DNA of 24,497 bases from Bacteroidota bacterium (GCA_023430465.1 JAEZAM010000101.1:1-24497); one strand, 5' to 3'. Counted from the stretch's first letter, positions 1 through 6,632 are shown. The notes: a model not told the origin generated them from the letters alone. Numbers and translations: made by a program.

Positions 1-121
1 CCCTTTCCACCGCGGCTTTGATGGCTGCTGCACCTAGCCTGGTGGCCGACAGATCCTTCAGTGCGCCGCCAAATGATCCGATAGGTGTACGTACAGCCGA
101 AACGATGTATACTTCTTTCAT
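1..121 (-). CDS. Thiolase (acetyl-CoA C-acetyltransferase family), N-terminal fragment
   Basis: The minus strand from the ATG at 121 reads MKEVYIVSAVRTPIGSFGG and continues with ALKDLSATRLGAAAIKAAVER before leaving the window. This is the classic N-terminal signature of thiolase family enzymes, which condense or cleave acyl-CoA units in the cytoplasm. Only about 40 residues are visible. The catalytic Cys (about residue 90) and the C-terminal His and Cys lie outside, so biosynthetic acetyl-CoA acetyltransferase cannot be separated from beta-oxidation 3-ketoacyl-CoA thiolase. The start is fixed by the conserved K/E-V-Y/V-I-V-S-A-x-R-T-P opening and by a Bacteroidota-type promoter just upstream. 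The family call is firm and the exact substrate is not known. Confidence 0.9.
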   Translation of the reverse strand, partial: MKEVYIVSAVRTPIGSFGGALKDLSATRLGAAAIKAAVER

Positions 122-138
122 AGTTCAAATATAGTATA

Positions 139-166
139 CAAAGTTAACGATTGTTCGTGTAAGCAA
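139..166 (-). promoter_or_regulatory. Bacteroidota-type promoter for the thiolase gene
   Basis: On the minus strand, TTG (166-164) is followed after 17 bp by TAACTTTG (146-139), matching the Bacteroidota consensus TTG / TAnnTTTG. The start codon at 121 would then have a leader of only about 10-15 nt. A second TAnnTTTG match (TATATTTG, 133-126) lies closer to the ATG but has no TTG at a suitable distance. Confidence 0.5.
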
Positions 167-261
167 GATGCTGAGCGACTGGATGCTGGATAACAATAAA
201 ATGTTTATGCCCGGTCCCGGCACGCAAAAACGCAAAGTCAGCAAAGCAAGCAAAAACTTTA

Positions 262-312
262 ATCCAGCTTCCAGCTTCCAGCTATCCAGCATCCAGCTAT
301 CCAGCATCCAGC
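262..312. repeat. Short-unit tandem array (7/8-bp TCCAGC words, including a 15-bp unit twice)
   Basis: The stretch is built from TCCAGC-type words. Two TTCCAGC units (268-281) are followed by a 15-bp unit, TATCCAGCATCCAGC, present twice in tandem (283-297 and 298-312). The reverse complement of its first 13 bases also occurs at 180-192 (TGGATGCTGGATA), so the array can pair with an upstream copy to close a loop of about 90 nt. The array lies between the thiolase start and the lipoprotein stop at 325. Short reading frames across it (such as SSIQLSSIQL) follow from the repeat and are not called as genes. Confidence 0.8.
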
Positions 313-324
313 TTGCCGCACTCC

Positions 325-1137
325 TCAATAATAGGAGAAGAACGCCTTCAGGTTAAATGAATTTCCCGCCTCGGGGCCTGTGAGATAAGTCATGACTCCA
401 TTTCGCTCAATGGGCAGTTTTTGCGCATTGTATTGGTAGCTGTAAACGATCTCATAATGTTGCCCGGTACCCGTACGGACGAGTTTCCGGGGGTTATTCA
501 GTGACAGTGTAGAGGCAGGTAACAGGACCATTGGATTGGAAGGCTCATGAAGCAGCGTGAATCCGGTTCCGCAGGGCCGGCTATCATAATCGGAATAGGT
601 GTCGATCAATTCTGCAGCACCCGGCCCCGGTTGCAGGCCCGTGCGTCTGTAGATTCGTTGCCGGAGGTTATTATCCGCGTGATAGGAAAAAGATATGTTG
701 ATGTCAGCAGCAAACCCGGGCCCGGATTTCCTTTCCCACTCCATGTTTTCCAGCCGGCCCCTGTTATCATAATCGATAAAACAGCGGCGGTATTGTTCTC
801 CTGCAAGATTATACACCGTGATGAGATCTACCCTTCCATTGCTGTAGTGATAGGAAAAGCTGTCTTTATTGATCGGGCTCACGTTTCGCATATAGTCGAT
901 CCGTTTTTCTTTATAACCCACTACATAACTCCATTCACCGGACGAATGATCCGCACGGGTGATCAGGCCTTCGTTATCATATTCGAGGAAATACATTGGT
1001 GAAGGCAGGGCCGGAATAGTGAAGTCTTTGAGGCGGACGGCCTGGGCATCGCCGGGCAGGTTTGCCGGACCATCTTTGTCTTTCTGACAGGAGATCAGCA
1101 GAGCAAGTCCGAGCGAGTACAAAATGATTTTTTTCAT
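325..1137 (-). CDS. Putative lipoprotein with YD-like beta repeats (DUF4595-like)
   Basis: This encodes 270 residues beginning MKKIILYSLGLALLISC. The hydrophobic stretch ends in an SPII lipobox (LLISC, Cys17), so the protein should be lipidated and face the periplasm or cell surface. The rest is rich in Tyr, Asp and Asn, with recurring short strands such as YDNEGLITR, FSYHYSNGRVDLITVYN, YDNRGRLENMEWE and YQYNAQKLPIE. This spacing resembles the RHS/YD-like repeats of DUF4595-type Bacteroidota lipoproteins. No catalytic motif is visible and the function is unknown. Two GPG tripeptides in the middle (SGPGF and PGPGAA) coincide with a recurring CCCGG-N-CCCGG sequence word. The start is the only sensible ATG, directly before the signal peptide. 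Confidence 0.8.
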   Translation of the reverse strand: MKKIILYSLGLALLISCQKDKDGPANLPGDAQAVRLKDFTIPALPSPMYFLEYDNEGLITRADHSSGEWSYVVGYKEKRIDYMRNVSPINKDSFSYHYSNGRVDLITVYNLAGEQYRRCFIDYDNRGRLENMEWERKSGPGFAADINISFSYHADNNLRQRIYRRTGLQPGPGAAELIDTYSDYDSRPCGTGFTLLHEPSNPMVLLPASTLSLNNPRKLVRTGTGQHYEIVYSYQYNAQKLPIERNGVMTYLTGPEAGNSFNLKAFFSYY

Positions 1138-1499
1138 GATTAAGGTTTAAGCACCCGGGCCTGCCGGGTTTGCCCGTGAAATTGCCGGAAAAGCCTGAAG
1201 TGAGAATGTTAAAAGGAAGGAAACGACAATCGATGATGATGAAATGCTTGGAATTCCGGATAAAATGAGAACACCATTCACGCGCCGGAATAAAACGGAT
1301 GCGGGCTGTTGAGTTTCACACGGCCCTGCAGCATCGGCAAATGATCTTTGCTTTGGAGAAAAACAGCCGGGAACTGTATACCATAACTAAATACCAGGAC
1401 CGGTGTCCGGTGGTAAGGCATGCTACCTGGATAGCCCGGTGCCGGCTGCCTTTTCTCTCTGCATGCCGTGCGTTGATTGCGCCGTAAGCCATACCGTGA
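1138..1499. other. Gene-free interval
   Basis: No supported coding region was found between the methyltransferase stop and the lipoprotein start. The only structure I see is a small GC-rich hairpin, ACCCGG-gcctg-CCGGGT at about 1153-1169, just upstream of the lipoprotein start. I found no convincing TAnnTTTG promoter. Confidence 0.5.
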
Positions 1500-2129
1500 T
1501 CAATTGCCGGCATGCTCTTTACTACCACCGAGTTTATAAACAGTACAATCCACGCCCTCGGTTGTAATGGCCCATTCATCGTAAATTGATTCCCGCAGCG
1601 ATTCCACAAATGATTTCGCGATGAGCCGCTGCGGCGTACTTAAATAGATGACAGTCTGATTGTGCAGGGCATCCTTTATAAAACGTCGCAATGATTCCAG
1701 GTCTGCCGGTGCATAGTTGAGATCACTCATCAGCAAAATATCACAGGGAGGCGGTGGATCTTCTTTCCAGTTGAGGATGGATGTCCGTATGTTATGGAAG
1801 GCATTCTCCAGCAATGTCAGTTGCACATAATCCAACGGAGAGCGGAGGTAATCGGTGACCAGAACCTCGTCAGCAAATCGTGCTGCGTAAATGCCCGGCG
1901 CTGCGAGGCCCGCCCCGATTTCAGCTACAGTTTTTCCCGCAAATTTTTCTTTTTCCTTCGCCACCACTTCACAGAGCGCTAAAGCTGCTGGCCATATTTT
2001 CGACCAGTATGGGAAGTCGGTAAGAAGCTTCGTGTTGTACGCGACCTGCACCGCCGACGGGTCGGGGATTTTGATCGACAACCGTTCATGCAAGATGGTG
2101 ATGTTTTTATCCAGGGCGGGAAACTGCAT
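1500..2129 (-). CDS. Class I SAM-dependent methyltransferase (METTL/methyltransferase-16-like)
   Basis: This encodes a 209-residue soluble protein. SAM-binding motif I is visible as TVAEIGAGLAAPG (about residues 68-80). An acidic residue follows at the end of strand beta-2 (VLVTDY), and the post-I segment reads ILLMSDLNYAP. The preceding FPYWSKIWPAALAL resembles the FGxxxWPaalaLa opening of the methyltransferase-16 (protein lysine methyltransferase) family, and the overall length fits. The substrate is probably a protein side chain, but that is inferred from family resemblance only. The ATG at 2129 lies 5 nt after TTAATTTG, a near-match to the -7 promoter element. It lies downstream of the hibernation-factor gene on the same strand, with a strong hairpin between them, so the two may be transcribed separately. 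Confidence 0.8.
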   Translation of the reverse strand: MQFPALDKNITILHERLSIKIPDPSAVQVAYNTKLLTDFPYWSKIWPAALALCEVVAKEKEKFAGKTVAEIGAGLAAPGIYAARFADEVLVTDYLRSPLDYVQLTLLENAFHNIRTSILNWKEDPPPPCDILLMSDLNYAPADLESLRRFIKDALHNQTVIYLSTPQRLIAKSFVESLRESIYDEWAITTEGVDCTVYKLGGSKEHAGN

Positions 2130-2141
2130 GGTTGCAAATTA

Positions 2142-2173
2142 AGAAAGCCGCCCTTATGCAGGAACGGCTTTCT
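2142..2173 (-). terminator. Hairpin between the hpf-like and methyltransferase genes
   Basis: AGAAAGCCG (2142-2150) pairs perfectly over 9 bp with CGGCTTTCT (2165-2173) around a 14-nt loop. On the minus strand the stem is followed by TTAATTT. That makes it a plausible, weakly T-tailed terminator for the hpf-like gene that stops at 2195. It could also act as an attenuating stem just before the methyltransferase ATG. Confidence 0.5.
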
Positions 2174-2194
2174 CGTTTTTGCGAACCCGAGTGA

Positions 2195-2575
2195 TTATTT
2201 TACTACATCTTCCAGTTCAACGTCATCATCTGTTTCATTGCTTTCCAGCAATGCGTCCTGTATAACGGTTGCCTCCGCCTGGCGATTGTCAACCTGCTTG
2301 TCCCTTGAGCGCTTGATCATCTGGGACAATACTTCCACACATTCACTCGCAGACGTTTCAAAATAGGGACTGTGCTTTTTCACGAAATGGTCGTTACCCG
2401 GTACTTCAAGCCTGATCTCACAATAGTCACTTTCCGGGTTTCCCGCAGGACCTTTATAAAGCGTCACATTTGCCCGCACGATCTGGTCACTTTTGAGCCC
2501 ATTGACTTTCTCCCTGATAAAATTCTCCAGCGCCTCACCAGCTCTGAAGCCCAAACTTTGAATAATTATATCCAT
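2195..2575 (-). CDS. hpf: HPF/RaiA-family ribosome hibernation factor with acidic tail
   Basis: This encodes 126 residues from the ATG at 2575. An upstream in-frame extension to 2635 is rejected because MDIIIQSLGF matches the beta-1 opening of the HPF/YfiA (sigma-54 modulation) family. The body follows the family fold: an IIIQS strand, a helix EALENFIREKVNGL, RANVTLYKG, then YCEIRLEVPGNDHFVKKHS and a second helix with ETSASECVEVLSQMIKRSRDKQ. Members bind the decoding centre of the 30S subunit and silence ribosomes in stationary phase. The common short form is about 100 residues; this one adds about 25 residues rich in Asp and Glu (SNETDDDVELEDVV). It is transcribed divergently from the rRNA methylase gene, so both neighbours concern ribosomes. 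Confidence 0.85.
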   Translation of the reverse strand: MDIIIQSLGFRAGEALENFIREKVNGLKSDQIVRANVTLYKGPAGNPESDYCEIRLEVPGNDHFVKKHSPYFETSASECVEVLSQMIKRSRDKQVDNRQAEATVIQDALLESNETDDDVELEDVVK

Positions 2576-2654
2576 AAACGCTATTTTTTCTTTTTGTTTC
2601 CAACACTGTGCCAAACCACCCTGGGTCATCCGCACTTAGTGCAGCGAAATCATG

Positions 2655-2681
2655 TTGTTAGTTCCTGTGCGATTACTTTTG
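2655..2681 (+). promoter_or_regulatory. Promoter placed almost on the start codon of the rRNA methylase gene
   Basis: TTG (2655-2657) and TACTTTTG (2674-2681) are separated by 16 bp and match the Bacteroidota TTG / TAnnTTTG pattern. Only CACC separates the -7 element from the ATG at 2686. A transcript starting at the usual distance would therefore begin at or next to the start codon, giving a leaderless or nearly leaderless mRNA. Confidence 0.5.
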
Positions 2682-2685
2682 CACC

Positions 2686-3846
2686 ATGAATCTGTTCACT
2701 ACCCCTGGTCACATCACCATTACCTGTCACAAACGTATCACGCCATACCTGGAGATGGAAGTACAACAACTCGGATTTGAAGTTGTTCATCGTTTTGTAA
2801 CTGGTGTGCAATTGCGCGCGACCATTGATGAATGCATACGGCTAAATCTGAACCTGCGGTGTGCAAGCCAGGTATTGTACAGCCTGAAAAGATTCGAGGC
2901 TGCAACTGCGGATGATATTTACCGGCAGTTGAGGTCAATTGCATGGGAAGAACTCCTACCAGATGATGGTTATTTTTCCGTAACAAGTAATGTACAAAAC
3001 GATACGATCAACAACAGCATGTTTGCGAATCTTCGCGTAAAGGATGCGATTGTGGACCGGGTGCGTGAAAAACGAGGCATCAGGCCGGCTACAGGGGCAG
3101 AACTTCGTGGTGCAGTCATCCACTTATTCTGGAAAGGTGAAAATGCCGAGGTGTTTGTAGACACAACCGGCGATTCGCTTGCCCGTCATGGATACCGTAA
3201 GATACCGGGCCAGGCGCCAATGCTGGAGTCGCTGGCTGCGGCTACTATTTATGCTACGAAATGGGATCGCATCTCTCCCTTCGTCAACCCGATGTGCGGA
3301 TCAGGTACGGTAGCGATCGAAGCAGCGATGATAGCCACCAACCGGCGACCGGGATTGTTTCGCACGAACTATGCATTCATGCATATCCGCCATTACGATG
3401 AAGCAGTGTACCAGGAACAGGACGCATTGCTGGAACGCAAGATCGATGATTCCAATCCACCTCTCATCATTGCCAGCGATTATTCCACCAGGGCCGTGGA
3501 GAACGCACGCAAGAATGCAATCGCTGCAGGTGTGGCAGATCTTATTCAGTTTACCGTAGGTGATTTTGCAGAAACGCCAGTGCCGGCTGACGCAAATGGT
3601 GTCGTTTATTTTAACCCCGAATACGGCGAGCGGCTGGGTGAGGTAAATGCATTGCAGGAAACTTATGCGCGGATCGGCGATTTCATGAAACAAAAATGTG
3701 GCGGTTATCATGGATATATATTCACGGGCAACCTGGAACTCGCGAAAAAGATCGGGCTGAAAGCCGCAAGACGGATCGAGTTTTATACCAGCACTATCGA
3801 CTGCCGTCTGCTGGAATATGAGCTGTATCGTGGGAGCCGGGGATGA
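2686..3846 (+). CDS. THUMP-domain class I methyltransferase, RlmL-like 23S rRNA (guanine-N2) methylase
   Basis: This encodes 386 residues. The N-terminal part, up to about residue 155, is the THUMP-type RNA-binding region (ITPYLEMEVQQLGFEVVH, then DTTGDSLARHGYRKI). The C-terminal part is the UPF0020 methylase domain: motif I NPMCGSGTVAIEAAM (from residue 201), IIASDYSTRAVENARKNA and motif IV NPEYGERLG (residues 310-318). The order matches RlmL-type enzymes that make m2G in 23S rRNA, here without the RlmK half. The usual NPPY core is NPEY in this copy; the surrounding GERLG is intact. The start is the ATG right after the promoter. It is divergent from the hpf-like gene. The family call is firm and the exact target base is inferred. 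Confidence 0.88.
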   Translation: MNLFTTPGHITITCHKRITPYLEMEVQQLGFEVVHRFVTGVQLRATIDECIRLNLNLRCASQVLYSLKRFEAATADDIYRQLRSIAWEELLPDDGYFSVTSNVQNDTINNSMFANLRVKDAIVDRVREKRGIRPATGAELRGAVIHLFWKGENAEVFVDTTGDSLARHGYRKIPGQAPMLESLAAATIYATKWDRISPFVNPMCGSGTVAIEAAMIATNRRPGLFRTNYAFMHIRHYDEAVYQEQDALLERKIDDSNPPLIIASDYSTRAVENARKNAIAAGVADLIQFTVGDFAETPVPADANGVVYFNPEYGERLGEVNALQETYARIGDFMKQKCGGYHGYIFTGNLELAKKIGLKAARRIEFYTSTIDCRLLEYELYRGSRG

Positions 3847-3852
3847 GAGGCA

Positions 3853-3880
3853 AGTGCGGAGTGTGGAGTGCGGAGTGCGG
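3853..3880. repeat. 7-bp tandem repeat AGTGCGG x4
   Basis: Four consecutive 7-bp units run from 3853 to 3880. Units 1, 3 and 4 are AGTGCGG and unit 2 is AGTGTGG. The array begins seven bases after the rRNA methylase stop codon. Its unit length matches the 7-bp TCCAGC-type words of the array at 262-312, although the sequence is different. Confidence 0.8.
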
Positions 3881-3907
3881 AGGTTCAGCTCACAATCCAT
3901 ACTCCGG

Positions 3908-3937
3908 GGTTGAGGTTGAGGTTAAGGTTGAGGCTGA
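3908..3937. repeat. 6-bp tandem repeat GGTTGA x5
   Basis: Five consecutive 6-bp units fill 3908-3937. Units 1, 2 and 4 are GGTTGA, unit 3 is GGTTAA and unit 5 is GGCTGA. It lies 27 bp after the AGTGCGG array in the same intergenic region, so two unrelated microsatellite-like arrays sit side by side. Confidence 0.8.
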
Positions 3938-3956
3938 AATCGCTCTCGCTCCGAGC

Positions 3957-3976
3957 CCTGCCTGTCGACACGCAGG
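3957..3976. repeat. 20-bp palindromic element
   Basis: CCTGCCTGTC (3957-3966) is followed immediately by GACACGCAGG (3967-3976). The halves are reverse complements except for one C-C mismatch. The centre is the perfect palindrome TGTCGACA. Read through, it gives PACRxAG-like peptides, as commonly seen in spurious ORFs of Bacteroidota intergenic palindromes. It may be a REP-like element or a weak hairpin between the methylase and methyltransferase genes. Confidence 0.6.
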
Positions 3977-4008
3977 TCCACACTTAAATAATTCATTATT
4001 TTCATTCC

Positions 4009-4704
4009 ATGGCAGATCCATTGGGACAGGCAATTCATGATTACCATTTTCGCAACCATCCAGGCAAGCTCTGGATTCATAACATGTATGGATCAAAGGA
4101 GGAAATGCCCGTGAGCGCATATTTTCGCCCGCCCTCCCAATTCCACGAGCTTGAAGCGATTGCAGTGGAGCGCTGTGTGGGCCATGTACTGGATATCGGT
4201 GCGGGCGCGGGTGCGCACGCCCTGTATCTGCAGGAAATCATGTCGGTGACTGCTCTCGAGGTATCCCCCCTTTCATGTGAAGTGATGAGAGACCGTGGTG
4301 TACGTGATGTAGTGAACAGCAGCATCAATGATTATTCCGGGAAACAATTTGATACCTTACTGCTGCTGATGAACGGCATCGGTCTCGTGGAAACGATCCA
4401 GGGGCTCCGGACATTTCTTCCAAAGATGAAACAGCTCGTAAAGCCCGCTGGCTCGATGATCTTCGATTCATCTGATGTTGCTTATCTCTACGAAGGTGAA
4501 GTGCCGGCCGGTCCACCATATTATGGCGAGATCGCTTACCAGTATGAATACAAGAAACTTCTTTCCAACTGGTTTCACTGGCTGTATGTGGATCGGAGTA
4601 CACTCGCCGCCATTGCAAAGGAAAGTGGCTGGAAATATGAGTTCATCGCAGAGGATTCACATGATCAGTATCTTGCAAGACTATGGCCTGATAAAAAACT
4701 GTAA
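4009..4704 (+). CDS. Class I SAM-dependent methyltransferase, small-molecule type
   Basis: This encodes 231 residues. Motif I reads VLDIGAGAGAHALYL (about residues 60-74) and is followed by the beta-2 acidic residue in VTALEVSPLSCEVMRDRG. Further on are FDTLLLLMNGIGLV and a substrate-side region with several aromatics (PPYYGEIAYQYEYKKL, NWFHWLYVD). This is the Methyltransf_25-like fold. The substrate cannot be read from the sequence. The gene begins directly after the intergenic repeat patch; its ATG follows TATTTTCATTCC, a degenerate version of the -7 element. It ends 26 bp before the M28 peptidase gene on the same strand, so the two may form an operon. Confidence 0.8.
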   Translation: MADPLGQAIHDYHFRNHPGKLWIHNMYGSKEEMPVSAYFRPPSQFHELEAIAVERCVGHVLDIGAGAGAHALYLQEIMSVTALEVSPLSCEVMRDRGVRDVVNSSINDYSGKQFDTLLLLMNGIGLVETIQGLRTFLPKMKQLVKPAGSMIFDSSDVAYLYEGEVPAGPPYYGEIAYQYEYKKLLSNWFHWLYVDRSTLAAIAKESGWKYEFIAEDSHDQYLARLWPDKKL

Positions 4705-4730
4705 ACAATTTTTAAGTATAATAAATCATC

Positions 4731-6287
4731 ATGAAGAAACTCAGATTAGTACCAGTTGCATTGATGTTGCTTGTCTCGTTTACCGGAAACACACAGCGGC
4801 CGGATTCGATGGTCATCAACAAAATTGTGAAGGAGGCGAATGAGAATTCACAATTGGAATCCCTGGCCCACGAACTGCTTGATGTGATCGGACCGAGGCT
4901 CGTCGGGACACCACAGATGCAGCAGGCAAATGATTGGGCGATTGCCAAATACAAAAGCTGGGGTATCGACGCCCGAATGGAAAAATGGGGTGAATGGCGC
5001 GGATGGCAGCGCGGTATTTCGCATATCGACATGACGCATCCGAGGGTTAAATCGCTCGAGGGAACACAACTTGCCTGGAGCCCCGCCACCAAAGCAAAAG
5101 GCGTTGAAGCAGAAGTGATCATCATTCCCGAAGTGGCAGACTCTGCTGCATTTGCTGACTGGCTCCCCAATGCCAAAGGCAAACTGGTGATGATTTCGAT
5201 GAACCAGCCCACGGGTCGTCCCGATTATAACTGGGAAGAATTTGCCACAAAGGAATCATTTGAGAAAATGAAGGCAGCACGGACCAAACTGTCAGATGCG
5301 TGGAGAACCCGCATCAGCCGTACTGGCTATACCACCCGTACACTCCCTGCGGCACTGGAAAAAGCCGGCGCGGCAGGTATCGTAATGTGCTATTGGTCAA
5401 ATGGATTTGGCGTAAATAAGATCTTTGGCGCAAACACTACCAAGATCCCCACGATCGATCTTTCCCTGGAGGATTATGGACTTATTTATCGTCTGGCAGA
5501 ATCAAATCATCAGCCACGGATCCGCATCCAGGCTGAGTCTAAAGAGCTCGGCATGGTGCCGACATTCAACACCATTGCTGAGATCAAAGGAACGGAGAAA
5601 CCTGAAGAGTACGTAATCCTGTCTGCACATTTCGATTCCTGGGATGGCGGCACCGGCGCTACCGATAATGGAACCGGCACCATTACCATGATGGAAGCCA
5701 TGCGTCTTTTGAAAAAATATTATCCTAATCCAAAGCGGACGATCCTTGTTGGTCATTGGGGCAGTGAGGAACAGGGATTGAATGGTTCCCGCGCATTCGT
5801 GGAAGATCATCCTGAGATTGTAAAGAACATACAGGCAGTCTTTAACCAGGACAACGGTACTGGTCGTGTTGTGAACCTGGCGGGACAGGGTTTCCTGCAT
5901 GCCTATGATTTCCTGGGGCGTTGGCTGGCCTATGTTCCTTCATCTATCCGCCAGCACATCGAGACACGTTTCCCCGGCAGTCCCGGTTCAGGTGGCTCGG
6001 ATTTCGCGTCGTTTGTCGCGGCGGGAGCGCCGGCGTTTTCACTCAGTTCCAACAGTTGGTCTTATGGTTCCTACACGTGGCATACCAACCGGGATACGTA
6101 TGACAAGATCGTCTTTGATGACGTACGCAATAATGCGATCCTGGCCGCAGTGCTGGCTTACCTGGCAAGCGAAGACCCGGCTCGCACACCGCGCGACCGA
6201 TCTGTGTTGCCAACGAATCCACGTACCGGCGAGCCGGGCAAATGGCCCACCCCGGTGTCACCTAACCGGAAGGGTGGCGTTAACTAG
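4731..6287 (+). CDS. Exported M28 family metallopeptidase with inserted PA-like domain
   Basis: This encodes 518 residues with an N-terminal signal sequence (MKKLRLVPVALMLLVSFTGN), so it acts outside the cytoplasm. The M28 zinc ligands and catalytic residues are all visible: AHFDS (His300, Asp302), GATDNGTG (Asp312), GSEEQGLNGS (Glu346-Glu347), NQDNGTG (Asp374) and TWHTNRDTYD (His451). Residues about 110-260 form the protease-associated insert (KGKLVMISM, ALEKAGAAGIVMCYWS). M28 enzymes are aminopeptidases or carboxypeptidases, so a nutritional peptidase in the periplasm or outside the cell is likely. No T9SS sorting domain is present. It is probably cotranscribed with the methyltransferase just upstream. 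The catalytic set is complete, so it should be active. Confidence 0.92.
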   Translation: MKKLRLVPVALMLLVSFTGNTQRPDSMVINKIVKEANENSQLESLAHELLDVIGPRLVGTPQMQQANDWAIAKYKSWGIDARMEKWGEWRGWQRGISHIDMTHPRVKSLEGTQLAWSPATKAKGVEAEVIIIPEVADSAAFADWLPNAKGKLVMISMNQPTGRPDYNWEEFATKESFEKMKAARTKLSDAWRTRISRTGYTTRTLPAALEKAGAAGIVMCYWSNGFGVNKIFGANTTKIPTIDLSLEDYGLIYRLAESNHQPRIRIQAESKELGMVPTFNTIAEIKGTEKPEEYVILSAHFDSWDGGTGATDNGTGTITMMEAMRLLKKYYPNPKRTILVGHWGSEEQGLNGSRAFVEDHPEIVKNIQAVFNQDNGTGRVVNLAGQGFLHAYDFLGRWLAYVPSSIRQHIETRFPGSPGSGGSDFASFVAAGAPAFSLSSNSWSYGSYTWHTNRDTYDKIVFDDVRNNAILAAVLAYLASEDPARTPRDRSVLPTNPRTGEPGKWPTPVSPNRKGGVN

Positions 6288-6375
6288 ATAATGGTATTTA
6301 TGTAGTAGAAAGAGCTACATGAAAACCGCATCCTGCACTATTTCCAGGCAATGAGAACAAGTGCATCTTTGTGCT

Positions 6376-6507
6376 GTTGATACAGCAATTATCAACGAAC
6401 GTCAACAGATCCAGATCCAGGAAAAACCAGTACATCCTTTATCCGTCAAACGTATTGACAAAACCGTCCGGCCGTTTGCTGGCGAAAAGCTGGCAAACGG
6501 TTTTTTT
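6376..6507 (+). ncRNA. Candidate small RNA ending in an intrinsic terminator
   Basis: The stretch CATCTTTG (6364-6371) is one base off the TAnnTTTG promoter element. Downstream are GTTGATA/TATCAAC (6376-6382 with 6390-6396), GTCAA/TTGAC (6445-6449 with 6455-6459) and a strong terminator at 6472-6507. The first stem competes with TGCTG/CAGCA (6372-6376 with 6383-6387). It lies 90 nt after the M28 stop codon, so it could equally be a long 3' UTR of that gene. I recognise no known RNA family. Confidence 0.3.
6472..6507 (+). terminator. Strong intrinsic terminator
   Basis: CCGTTTGC (6472-6479) pairs with GCAAACGG (6493-6500). The stem extends by four inner pairs, two of them G-T, to a GAAAA loop at 6484-6488, giving 12 pairs in total. 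Seven T residues follow at 6501-6507. It ends either the M28 peptidase transcript or a separate small RNA. Confidence 0.85.
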
Positions 6508-6565
6508 ATTTTAGAAAATACTATTCAACTCGATCAGGGGTTAACCGATTCGCCCCTTTTTATCA

Positions 6566-6591
6566 GGGAAGGTTTTTACCATCCCTTTTTT
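6566..6591 (+). terminator. Second terminator-like hairpin
   Basis: GGGAAGGT (6566-6573) pairs with ACCATCCC (6578-6585) around a TTTT loop with one mismatch, and six T residues follow. It stands about 60 nt after the first terminator and could be a back-up for read-through. Confidence 0.55.
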
Positions 6592-6599
6592 AATTGCCG

Positions 6600-6632
6600 A
6601 AGGTTGACAACCTTCTAAAGGTTGACAACTTT
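6600..6632. repeat. Tandem pair of AAGGTTGACAACCTT palindromes
   Basis: The first copy, 6600-6614, is a perfect 7+1+7 palindrome (AAGGTTG-A-CAACCTT). The second copy, 6617-6632 (AAAGGTTGACAACTTT), is the same palindrome with one bulged base. Two bases separate them. They may be a binding site for a dimeric protein or a small dispersed REP-like element. Confidence 0.7.

Noticed and set aside
168..356. Short ORFs on both strands across the TCCAGC array
   Set aside because: Their peptides merely repeat the DNA words (SSIQL, MLDSW). There is no start signal or family resemblance.
6361..6618. ORF of 85 codons in the hairpin-rich interval
   Set aside because: It runs through two terminator-like hairpins and the palindrome and has no recognisable family, so the RNA structure explains the region better.
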